Below are positions 1 through 5,150 of a stretch of DNA of 12,080 bases, in pieces. The stretch's first letter is position 1. Every line of letters starts with the position of its first letter. The translations under genes were made by a program, and so were the position numbers. The DNA is from Pyrinomonadaceae bacterium. Its GTDB lineage: Bacteria; Acidobacteriota; Blastocatellia; Pyrinomonadales; Pyrinomonadaceae. The notes beneath the pieces were generated by a model. It was not told where the DNA came from and did no database searches. It worked only from the letters and a program-made list of their open reading frames with translations. The DNA lies in the NCBI GenBank assembly GCA_018060305.1, contig JAGOWF010000057.1, positions 1-12,080 on the forward strand, given 5' to 3'.

Positions 1-1055
1 CGGCGGCCTTTTTGCTGCCGATACTAAACAAGCTTATCGAAGGCGGAAAACGGCCGGGCACGCGTGTGCTCGTGTTGTCGCCGACGCGCGAGCTTGCCAA
101 CCAAACAGAAGAATTCTGCCGACAGTTTGCCCCTAAGGGCATTACATGCACCGCCATTATCGGCGGCAGCGGTTATAAGCGCCAGATGGACTCGCTTCGC
201 GGCGGCTCGAATATCGTCATTGCCACGCCCGGACGCCTTATCGACCTTATGGATCAGGGTGTGGCGGATTTTCGTGGCCTGACGCATCTTGTCCTGGACG
301 AGGCAGACCGCATGCTCGATATGGGCTTTTTGCCATCGATCAAACGGATCGAAAAGGCCATTCCGACAAAACGCCAGACGCTGTTTTTCTCAGCGACAAT
401 GTCGTCAGAGATCGAGACCATCGCCTACAGGATGCTGACCGACCCTGAGCTGATCGAGGTCAGCCCGCGTGGGACGGCATCGCACCTCGTCCATCAGACG
501 GCGTATCCCGTGGCGGCAAATTCTAAGATGGTGCTGCTTCTCGAACTTCTAGAGAAAGATGCCCTCCAGCGTGTGCTCGTATTTACACGGACAAAACGCG
601 GTGCAGACCGCCTCGCCCACGTGCTTGAGAAACGTTCGCACAGCTCGAACCGCATTCACGGTGACCGCTCGCAGGGGCAGCGCGACGCTGCGCTGCGTGC
701 TTTTAAGGCGGGGCATACGAACGTGCTCGTCGCGACTGACGTTGCCGCTCGCGGCATCGACATCGATTCTGTCCAGCATGTCATCAACTACGACATTCCG
801 GTCGTGCCCGAAGATTATGTTCACCGTATCGGCCGCACCGGCCGGGCCGGTAATAAGGGCCGGGCGATCACGATCTTCACGCTTGCTGAGGAACACTCAA
901 TGCGTGCGATCGAACGGCTGACCGGTGAGCGGGTCGAACGCGTCGTCCATCCGGAATTTGGTGGACACACTGTTTCAGAGGTTAGTTCGGTTCGGAACGC
1001 AGGTTCCGCACCGAAGCGCAGCTTCCGTTCCTTCGGCGGGCGCCGCAGACGATAA
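1..1055 (+). CDS. rhlE: ATP-dependent DEAD-box RNA helicase, RhlE-like (5' end missing)
   Basis: ATP-dependent RNA unwinding enzyme of superfamily 2, expected to act in the cytoplasm on rRNA or mRNA structure. The frame is open from base 3 and begins with Ala-Ala-Phe-Leu-Leu-Pro-Ile-Leu, which in this family directly follows the Walker A motif; the Q motif and motif I therefore lie outside the window. Counting from the TTG at 12, motifs seen are Ia PTRELA (24-29), GG (51-52), TPGRL (72-76), II DEAD (96-99), III SAT (127-129), IV VLVFTRTK (188-195), V ATDVAARGID (241-250) and VI HRIGRTGRAG (271-280). All motifs inside the window are intact. VFTRTKRGADRL resembles RhlE rather than DeaD, RhlB or SrmB. 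The C-terminus is a short basic tail ending in four arginines, likely an RNA contact. TTG at 12 is not the true start. The next gene follows after 11 bases, suggesting an operon. Confidence 0.95.
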   Translation, partial: AAFLLPILNKLIEGGKRPGTRVLVLSPTRELANQTEEFCRQFAPKGITCTAIIGGSGYKRQMDSLRGGSNIVIATPGRLIDLMDQGVADFRGLTHLVLDEADRMLDMGFLPSIKRIEKAIPTKRQTLFFSATMSSEIETIAYRMLTDPELIEVSPRGTASHLVHQTAYPVAANSKMVLLLELLEKDALQRVLVFTRTKRGADRLAHVLEKRSHSSNRIHGDRSQGQRDAALRAFKAGHTNVLVATDVAARGIDIDSVQHVINYDIPVVPEDYVHRIGRTGRAGNKGRAITIFTLAEEHSMRAIERLTGERVERVVHPEFGGHTVSEVSSVRNAGSAPKRSFRSFGGRRRR

Positions 1056-1059
1056 GAGG
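1056..1059 (+). promoter_or_regulatory. Ribosome binding site of the zinc-ribbon gene
   Basis: GAGG lies directly after the helicase stop codon and 7 bases before the ATG at 1067. It selects that ATG over the out-of-frame ATG at 1063, and indicates independent translation initiation within a shared transcript. Confidence 0.6.
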
Positions 1060-1066
1060 TAATGAA

Positions 1067-1423
1067 ATGATCAAAAAGAAACCAGCATTCGCCGTCGGCG
1101 ACACTGTCGAAATGATGTGTTCCGCATGTGATCTCGATCAGATGCACCGCGTCAATTCGGTCACTAAACAAGGTGTTATTACGAACGCCGTGTGCGAAAC
1201 ATGTGAGACCAGCAGCACATTCACACGCGGCGCAAAGACATCCGTATCAATGGGTAAGGCAAAGAATGCCTCACCCTATGATCGGGCTCGAAAATATAAG
1301 AAAGGCCAGGCGATGATGCATGACAAGTTTGGCCGCGGCGAGGTCACGGCCGTGATCGAACCGCACAAGATCGACGTGCTCTTTGGCGATCAGGTTCGCC
1401 GGCTGATCCACGAGCAGATTTAG
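1067..1423 (+). CDS. Small zinc-ribbon protein with UvrD-C-terminus-like domain
   Basis: A 118-residue basic protein with no recognised name. The N-terminal half carries two CxxC knuckles (Cys18/Cys21 and Cys43/Cys46) spaced as in a four-cysteine zinc ribbon. A lysine-rich linker follows, then a C-terminal segment (about residues 70-118) with the pattern H-x-K-F-G-R-G-E-V-T-A-V, then K-I-D-V-L-F and R-R-L-I-H. That pattern resembles the small beta-barrel (Tudor-like) module at the C-terminus of UvrD/PcrA helicases, and small stand-alone proteins I recall from other bacteria. A nucleic-acid- or RNA-polymerase-binding role is plausible by analogy, but nothing here shows it. It starts 11 bases after the helicase stop with a good GAGG site, so it is probably translated from the same mRNA. 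The reading frame is intact and ends shortly before a convergent gene. Confidence 0.85.
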   Translation: MIKKKPAFAVGDTVEMMCSACDLDQMHRVNSVTKQGVITNAVCETCETSSTFTRGAKTSVSMGKAKNASPYDRARKYKKGQAMMHDKFGRGEVTAVIEPHKIDVLFGDQVRRLIHEQI

Positions 1424-1449
1424 AACCCGGCTCACCGGTAAAGGACAAA

Positions 1450-1473
1450 GGCGGGCGCGTTAGTTTGCCCGCC
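1450..1473. terminator. GC-rich hairpin between convergent genes, possible bidirectional terminator
   Basis: GGCGGGC (1450-1456) and GCCCGCC (1467-1473) form a perfect 7-bp stem around a 10-base loop. It covers the stop codon of the leftward lipoprotein gene (1460-1462) and lies 27 bases after the rightward zinc-ribbon gene. On the minus strand it is followed by a T-rich but interrupted tract (TTTGTCCTTT), so intrinsic termination is more convincing leftward; rightward it is followed only by TTAC. Folding is seen in sequence; termination is inferred. Confidence 0.5.
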
Positions 1474-2311
1474 TTACAGGAAACGTCTTGCCGTCGGCCC
1501 GATAGAATGTGCCGGAGTTGTAGTTCTCGTCGTTAAACTCAAAGCTGTTGCCGTCGTCTGAGTCGAACGTGTTCCCATCCCGAAACACAAATACCTCGGT
1601 GCCGCGCCCTTTGGCCCAACGAACCTCAAAGGCCATCCTGATCGGCTTGACCGTGCACGTCGTGTCACCGACACGAAAGGTGCCTTCAAACTCGCCGGTA
1701 ACATTCTTCACCGGCGGCGCGTTGGTCTTGGTTTCGCTCTTGCCGTAAGTCTGTCGATACAGGCCCATCAACGAGTTTCCGTTTTGATATTTTACGTCAT
1801 CGATCTTCCAATCGCCGCCCGATGATTTGAGCAGGAAGGTTACTCGCTTCTTTTCGCCATAATTGGTGAATGTAGCGACGACCGTAGCAGAATCGCCGCT
1901 AACCTCGCCCGATCCTACCGCAAAGCCTTTCTTCTCAACATCCTGTGCGTCGTAGAGCGCGTCAAAATCTATCGCGCTGATCTCGGTCGCCGCGTTCATC
2001 GAATCCTTCCAGACCATCTCCGCCAGTGGTTTAGTAAAGAACCGATCGACCAAGGCGCGATCCCGCGTCTGAAAGAACGGACTGCGGCCGGTGTCGTGAT
2101 ATTTGTATAGATCCGAGACCAGAGCCTGGACCGGGCCTGATCGGTCTTGGCCGTCCGCGCCGATCTCGGGTGAGGGTGCGGTGCTATTCGTGTCGCTCTC
2201 AGTATTGGCCGACTGAGTGTTTGCCGGTTTGTTGTCAAACCGATCGGCAAGCGAGCATCCGATGGCAGCCAAACAGATCAGGATCGTCGGGAAAAGCAGA
2301 TTGTTTCTCAT
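1460..2311 (-). CDS. Lipoprotein with DUF3828-like domain
   Basis: A 283-residue predicted lipoprotein. The N-terminus has two residues then RNN, a hydrophobic stretch (5-18) and a lipobox ending Ala-Ala-Ile-Gly-Cys, with Cys19 as the lipidated residue; the -3 alanine is less usual than leucine but allowed. A low-complexity Asn/Thr/Ser/Pro linker follows (about 27-55), typical of a tether. Residues about 60-190 have the layout of DUF3828 (NTF2-like) domains: VxxLYxYH, then RALVDRFFT, a central A-x-V-x-x-x-F strand and a closing DWKIDDVKY. The last 70 residues form a separate Asp/Asn-rich beta segment that I do not recognise. Function is unknown; an envelope-anchored binding role is possible. 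The start rests on the signal peptide, since no strong ribosome binding site precedes it. It is the gene downstream of the repeat at 2367-2600. Confidence 0.85.
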   Translation of the reverse strand: MRNNLLFPTILICLAAIGCSLADRFDNKPANTQSANTESDTNSTAPSPEIGADGQDRSGPVQALVSDLYKYHDTGRSPFFQTRDRALVDRFFTKPLAEMVWKDSMNAATEISAIDFDALYDAQDVEKKGFAVGSGEVSGDSATVVATFTNYGEKKRVTFLLKSSGGDWKIDDVKYQNGNSLMGLYRQTYGKSETKTNAPPVKNVTGEFEGTFRVGDTTCTVKPIRMAFEVRWAKGRGTEVFVFRDGNTFDSDDGNSFEFNDENYNSGTFYRADGKTFPVRRAN

Positions 2312-2366
2312 ACTACTGAATGCGTAGAGTAGATGAAAAACAGGTCAAAAGTAAAACGAAAGAGCT

Positions 2367-2436
2367 TGTCTGAAAAGTCGTTCTTTCGCGGCGGAGCCGC
2401 AAAAAGATAGTAGCCAGACGTGAAACGTCTGGAAAG
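2367..2436 (+). repeat. Left arm of the inverted repeat
   Basis: Contains TGTCTGAAAAG (2367-2377), the hairpin GCGGC-GGA-GCCGC (2388-2400), and the hairpin CCAGACG-TGAAA-CGTCTGG (2414-2432), followed by AAAG. It matches the reverse complement of 2528-2600 with a few substitutions and small gaps, mostly between the hairpins rather than in them. Confidence 0.8.
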
Positions 2437-2454
2437 ATCGCCTCGAGGGCATCT

Positions 2455-2510
2455 CGCCCTGAAGGGGCGAAAGGTCAATGTTTACGGGTGTCTGCCGCAC
2501 CTTCAGTGCG
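2455..2510. repeat. Central hairpins with TGAAG loops
   Basis: Two short hairpins lie inside the element: CGCCC-TGAAG-GGGCG (2455-2469) and CGCAC-CTTCA-GTGCG (2496-2510). The second, read on the other strand, also has a TGAAG loop. Their 5-bp stems differ completely in sequence while the loop is kept, as in the arm hairpins (TGAAA). An overlapping GGGC/GCCC pairing (2447-2450 with 2456-2459) could compete with the first. Confidence 0.65.
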
Positions 2511-2527
2511 AAAATCATCGTTCGCAA

Positions 2528-2600
2528 CTTTCCAGACGTTTCACGTCTGGCTACCGTCTTTCGCGGCTCCGCCGCGTAGAAGAAGCAGGCTTTTCAGACA
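2528..2600 (-). repeat. Right arm of the inverted repeat
   Basis: Inverted copy of the left arm: hairpin CCAGACG-TTTCA-CGTCTGG (2532-2550), then CTACC, hairpin GCGGC-TCC-GCCGC (2563-2575), and the terminal CTTTTCAGACA (2590-2600). The spacer between the last two differs in length and sequence from the left arm, showing that the arms have diverged. Confidence 0.8.
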
Positions 2601-2626
2601 TCCCCTTGTAGATTCGATCTGAAAAG
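2590..2626 (-). terminator. Hairpin 3' of the DUF883 gene, weak terminator candidate
   Basis: CTTTTCAGA (2590-2598) pairs perfectly with TCTGAAAAG (2618-2626) across a 19-base loop, just after the stop codon of the leftward DUF883 gene at 2631. One half is the terminal repeat of the palindromic element; the other is an extra copy outside it. No T-run follows on the minus strand, so it may stabilise a 3' end rather than terminate. Confidence 0.35.
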
Positions 2627-2630
2627 ACAG

Positions 2631-2984
2631 CTACTTTCGCCCGCGCAGGATGAGCCCTAGCACAAGGCCGACAGCCGCCGAAATGAGGATCGTCTGGCCC
2701 GGCTTTTGACGGGCAAACTCCTTAGCATCCTCGACCAGCTCACGCGGATCCTTGCTCGACAGCTCCTTGACCTTGTCGCCGGCCTGCGTAAACTTTTCGC
2801 TGGCATAGTCATAAGCCTTTGTCGCCGTGTCCTGTATCTTTTGTCCGTACTCCTGTGCCTGCATCTTTAGATCTCCTAAAAACTCGTCTTCACCGGCCTT
2901 GCCATCGAATGGTTCGTTGACCGCCATCAGGCCTTGTTCCAATTCCTTCTCCGCCTTTTTGACCTCTGCTTCAAATTCCGACAT
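2631..2984 (-). CDS. DUF883/YqjD-like membrane-anchored protein
   Basis: A 117-residue protein starting Met-Ser-Glu-Phe. The first 95 residues are charged, amphipathic helix-forming sequence rich in Ala, Glu, Lys and Gln; a single hydrophobic segment (about 98-113, with small-residue spacing AAVGLVLG) precedes a basic end RGRK. This matches the DUF883 (ElaB/YqjD/YgaM) plan, whose E. coli members are tail-anchored inner-membrane proteins that associate with ribosomes in stationary phase. That role here is by family analogy only. The frame is open further upstream to 3047, but I chose 2984 because GGAGGAGAG sits directly before it with 7-base spacing and because the 21 extra residues (His/Arg-rich) do not look like this family. 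It is divergent from the efflux cluster. Confidence 0.85.
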   Translation of the reverse strand: MSEFEAEVKKAEKELEQGLMAVNEPFDGKAGEDEFLGDLKMQAQEYGQKIQDTATKAYDYASEKFTQAGDKVKELSSKDPRELVEDAKEFARQKPGQTILISAAVGLVLGLILRGRK

Positions 2985-2991
2985 TGCTGAT

Positions 2992-3000
2992 CTCTCCTCC
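2992..3000 (-). promoter_or_regulatory. Strong ribosome binding site deciding the DUF883 start
   Basis: Read on the minus strand, GGAGGAGAG ends 7 bases before the ATG at 2984. It is among the strongest Shine-Dalgarno sequences in the window and argues for high expression from this start rather than from the upstream in-frame ATG at 3047. Confidence 0.75.
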
Positions 3001-3072
3001 AAATGAAAATGTATCCGGCGTGCGCTGTGATGGATCTCTGCCGCCAATTAATTGTAACGAAACTTGCAGCCA

Positions 3073-3089
3073 GAATGTTCGAATATTCG
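3073..3089. promoter_or_regulatory. Tandem GAATRTTC palindromic octamers, possible operator
   Basis: GAATGTTC (3073-3080) and GAATATTC (3081-3088) lie head to tail in the divergent intergenic region. The second is a perfect palindrome that extends to CGAATATTCG (3080-3089). On the minus strand they lie just upstream of a TACAAT box that could serve the DUF883 gene. A regulator-binding site is an inference; I cannot name the regulator. Confidence 0.3.
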
Positions 3090-3162
3090 TTCTTTGCGTA
3101 ATAGACGCTTGCCGGTGGTTGACATTTGAGCCGCGCAGATGCGAATCTTTGTGATCGGGGTT

Positions 3163-3176
3163 AGTAAGCACTTACT
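3163..3176. promoter_or_regulatory. Candidate operator of the TetR regulator
   Basis: AGTAAG-CA-CTTACT is a two-base-gapped perfect palindrome 53 bases before the regulator start at 3229. It ends two bases before a TATACT box (3178-3183), so a bound dimer would block RNA polymerase. Size, symmetry and location fit autoregulatory TetR-family operators. It is the only clear palindrome upstream of the cluster. Confidence 0.55.
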
Positions 3177-3177
3177 T

Positions 3178-3183
3178 TATACT
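3178..3183 (+). promoter_or_regulatory. Possible -10 box of the efflux operon
   Basis: TATACT matches the sigma-70 -10 consensus at five of six bases and lies in an AT-rich patch 45 bases before the regulator start. No good -35 hexamer is found 16-18 bases upstream, so the promoter may be weak, activator-dependent or misplaced. Confidence 0.35.
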
Positions 3184-3228
3184 TTACGATTGACACAAAA
3201 TATTTTCAAATGTGACCACAGCGGACGG

Positions 3229-3843
3229 ATGACGGGCGACGCCCGGCGCGAACAGATATTGATGACCGCGGTTGATCTCTTTTCGCAGCGTGGATTCAAA
3301 GGAACGACGACAAAGGAGATCGCAAAGGCCGCGGGCGTTTCCGAGGCGATGGTGTTTCGGCACTTTGCAAACAAGGAGGAGCTCTACGGCGCGATCCTGC
3401 ACACCAAAGGCTGTCAGGACGGCGTGAGACGTTTCCCGTGGGAAGAAAACGCTAAATTGCAAAAGGCGATCGAGGATAAGGACGATTTTGCCGTTTTCTA
3501 TAACATCGGGCTGGACGCTCTGAATAAGCATCAGTCGGATATTTCATTTATGAGGCTGCTTTTCTACTCCGCTCTCGAAGAACACATCCTGGCACAACGG
3601 TTCTTTAACGATTTTGTTGAACAGGTCTATAAGTTCATTGGCGGCTATATCTTGCGAAGGCAGCGTGACGGTGCGTTTAGAAAGTTGAACCCACGGCTCG
3701 CGGTCCGAGCGCTTCTTGGCATGCTTATCCATCATTCGATAATCAACATTCTCTGGGACAAGAAACGGACGATCCTAAATGTATCGAATGAGACGGCGGC
3801 AAAGAACTTCGCAGAGATCCTCCTGAATGGGATTAGGGCATAG
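3229..3843 (+). CDS. TetR/AcrR-family transcriptional regulator
   Basis: A 204-residue one-component regulator. The N-terminus is a typical TetR DNA-binding domain: ARREQILMTAVDLFSQRGF (residues 5-23) forms helix 1, and the helix-turn-helix spans about 27-46 (TTKEIAKAAGVSEAMVFRHF), followed by the usual NKEEL. The remainder is a divergent helical ligand-binding and dimerisation domain. The frame is open back to an ATG at 3139, but I chose 3229: the additional 30 residues precede the normal TetR start and are encoded by the AT-rich region containing the palindrome and -10 box. The ribosome binding site is weak (GGACGG close to the ATG). The adaptor gene begins 7 bases after its stop. Family members next to RND pumps usually repress their own operon and are released by a pump substrate; that is the expected role. 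Confidence 0.92.
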   Translation: MTGDARREQILMTAVDLFSQRGFKGTTTKEIAKAAGVSEAMVFRHFANKEELYGAILHTKGCQDGVRRFPWEENAKLQKAIEDKDDFAVFYNIGLDALNKHQSDISFMRLLFYSALEEHILAQRFFNDFVEQVYKFIGGYILRRQRDGAFRKLNPRLAVRALLGMLIHHSIINILWDKKRTILNVSNETAAKNFAEILLNGIRA

Positions 3844-3850
3844 GAACGAG

Positions 3851-5146
3851 ATGATCAGTACTAAACGGTTTGCAGCTCTGAGCGTCATCGTGGCGACAGC
3901 TTTCGGGGCCTCTTGCGGTTCGAACGGCGGGGCTAAAAATACTACGGCGAATAATCAGCCGGCAGTCGTCGATATCACAACGACACAGGCTGTCGTCCGG
4001 CAAATACCGACCTATTTTGAAGCGACCGGCAATCTTGCCGGAGATGCGCAGACCGACGTCGCCCCACCGGTCGGCGGAAAGATCGTTGAGGTCAATTTTG
4101 ATGTCGGAAGCTATGTTGAGAAAGGCAGTGTGCTGGTCCGGCTCGACGATCGCGACGCGCGACTGCGGCTGGAACAGGCCGAGGCTCAGGTCGTCCAGCA
4201 GCGACGGGCCGTTGACACCGCCAAGGCCGCCCTCAGGCAAGCGCAGGTGCGGCTTGGACTGAAAGACGGCGAGACGTTCGATATCGAGACCTTCTCACAG
4301 GTCAAATCGACGCGAGCCAACCTCATTCTTGCCGAAAAGGAACTGGCCCGTGCCGAGCGTCTGTTTGCGACCGAGGACGTATCACGCGCGTCGGTTGATC
4401 AACGACGCGCGCAGCGCGACGCCTTGATCGGCCAGCTCGACGAAGCACGGTCAAATGCCGCCGTCGCGGTGCGGGCGATCAACTCCGCCGAGGCTCAGGT
4501 CGCGGCAGCTCGATCCGCCGTAACCACAGCCGAAACGCAGGTCGGTCAGGCCCGAAAGGCACTCACCGACACCGTTATCCGCGCACCGATCAGCGGCTAT
4601 ATCGCCGAACGCGTAGCCGACCTGGGTGAATACATAACGCCAAACGCGCCAAACACAAAAGTCGCTACCATCGTTCGCACAAGCACTCTGCGACTCAAGA
4701 TCGACGTGCCCGAACAATCCATCGGCAAGGTCGCGACAGGCCAGGGGATCTCGCTCCAGGTGAGCGCTTATCCCGACCGAAGTTTTGCCGGGACGGTTGC
4801 CCGCATACTGCCGAGCCTCAATGCGACCGCGCGAACACTGACGGTCGAGGCTGAGGTGCCAAACGGCGACGGTTTGCTTAAGCCGGGCCAGTTTGCGACT
4901 GTCAGGATCACGCAATCCAGGGCTGAGAATGCTGTCATGGTCCCGGCCGCTGCCGTCCGAACGGACGGTGAGGTTAGCCGCGTATTTGTCGTCAAAGACG
5001 GGGCCGCCCGCGAGCAGCTTGTTCAGACCGGGATCCTGGAGGGCGACATGATCCAGATCAAGCAGGGCATAAATGAAGGCGACGTGATAGCGACAAGCGG
5101 CCTCGGCGACTTATCCGATGGCGTGCTTGTCCGGCAAATGAATTGA
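3851..5146 (+). CDS. RND efflux periplasmic adaptor (membrane fusion) lipoprotein
   Basis: A 431-residue HlyD/AcrA-type adaptor bridging the inner-membrane transporter and the outer-membrane factor. A signal sequence ends in Gly-Ala-Ser-Cys with Cys22 as lipidation site, so it is probably anchored in the inner membrane by lipid as AcrA is. The first half of the lipoyl (barrel-sandwich) domain is seen at VGGKIVEVNFDVGSYVEKG with VLVRLDDRD; a long Ala/Gln/Arg-rich coiled-coil hairpin spans about 101-237; the second lipoyl half is RAPISGYIAERVADLGEYI (from 244). The beta-barrel and membrane-proximal domains follow, including LKPGQFATVRI. The frame is open to an ATG at 3827 inside the regulator gene, but the ATG at 3851 has AGGA upstream and gives a proper signal peptide. 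It lies 7 bases after the regulator and 4 before the transporter. Confidence 0.95.
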   Translation: MISTKRFAALSVIVATAFGASCGSNGGAKNTTANNQPAVVDITTTQAVVRQIPTYFEATGNLAGDAQTDVAPPVGGKIVEVNFDVGSYVEKGSVLVRLDDRDARLRLEQAEAQVVQQRRAVDTAKAALRQAQVRLGLKDGETFDIETFSQVKSTRANLILAEKELARAERLFATEDVSRASVDQRRAQRDALIGQLDEARSNAAVAVRAINSAEAQVAAARSAVTTAETQVGQARKALTDTVIRAPISGYIAERVADLGEYITPNAPNTKVATIVRTSTLRLKIDVPEQSIGKVATGQGISLQVSAYPDRSFAGTVARILPSLNATARTLTVEAEVPNGDGLLKPGQFATVRITQSRAENAVMVPAAAVRTDGEVSRVFVVKDGAAREQLVQTGILEGDMIQIKQGINEGDVIATSGLGDLSDGVLVRQMN

Positions 5147-5150
5147 CTCT

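Larger units (their letters stand above)
2367..2600. repeat. Composite REP/MITE-like inverted repeat element
   Basis: A 234-base element bounded by TGTCTGAAAAG (2367-2377) and its exact inverse CTTTTCAGACA (2590-2600). The two arms (2367-2436 and 2528-2600) are imperfect inverted copies of each other. In the same order from the outside in, they share the terminal 11-mer, a GCGGC/GCCGC hairpin, TAGCCAGACG and a 19-base hairpin with loop TGAAA. A 91-base centre holds more hairpins. No coding capacity or transposase is present, so if mobile it depends on an enzyme elsewhere, for instance a REP-associated tyrosine transposase. No target duplication is obvious at the edges. It resembles dispersed repeats I recall in acidobacterial and planctomycete-type genomes, but copy number cannot be judged from one window. 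Confidence 0.75.
2312..2630. other. Non-coding intergenic region holding a palindromic repeat
   Basis: This 319-base stretch separates two leftward genes and has no convincing gene. Short open frames on both strands here are by-products of the palindromic structure and carry no initiation signal or familiar domain. Nearly all of it (2367-2600) is the composite repeat described separately. The 55 bases nearest the lipoprotein gene are A-rich, but I find no clear promoter pair in them. Confidence 0.8.

Noticed and set aside
2367..2600. CRISPR array or insertion sequence
   Set aside because: There are no regularly spaced direct repeats and no transposase; the symmetry is inverted.
2420..2611. 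Open frame across the repeat element on the plus strand, with another on the minus strand at 2345-2527
   Set aside because: Both are created by the hairpin modules, have no ribosome binding site and resemble no protein; the DNA structure explains them.
2985..3047. Longer N-terminus of the DUF883 protein
   Set aside because: A very strong ribosome binding site lies immediately before the ATG at 2984, inside this extension.
3073..3089. LexA/SOS box
   Set aside because: The half-sites do not fit the GAAC-N4-GTTC or CTGT-N8-ACAG spacing, so no SOS role is claimed.
3139..3228. Longer N-terminus of the TetR regulator
   Set aside because: The extra 30 residues have no family counterpart and the DNA carries a palindrome and -10 box, so it is read as promoter.
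4451..4915. A 154-residue minus-strand open frame inside the adaptor gene
   Set aside because: It overlaps a well-supported gene completely and its composition is typical of antisense translation.
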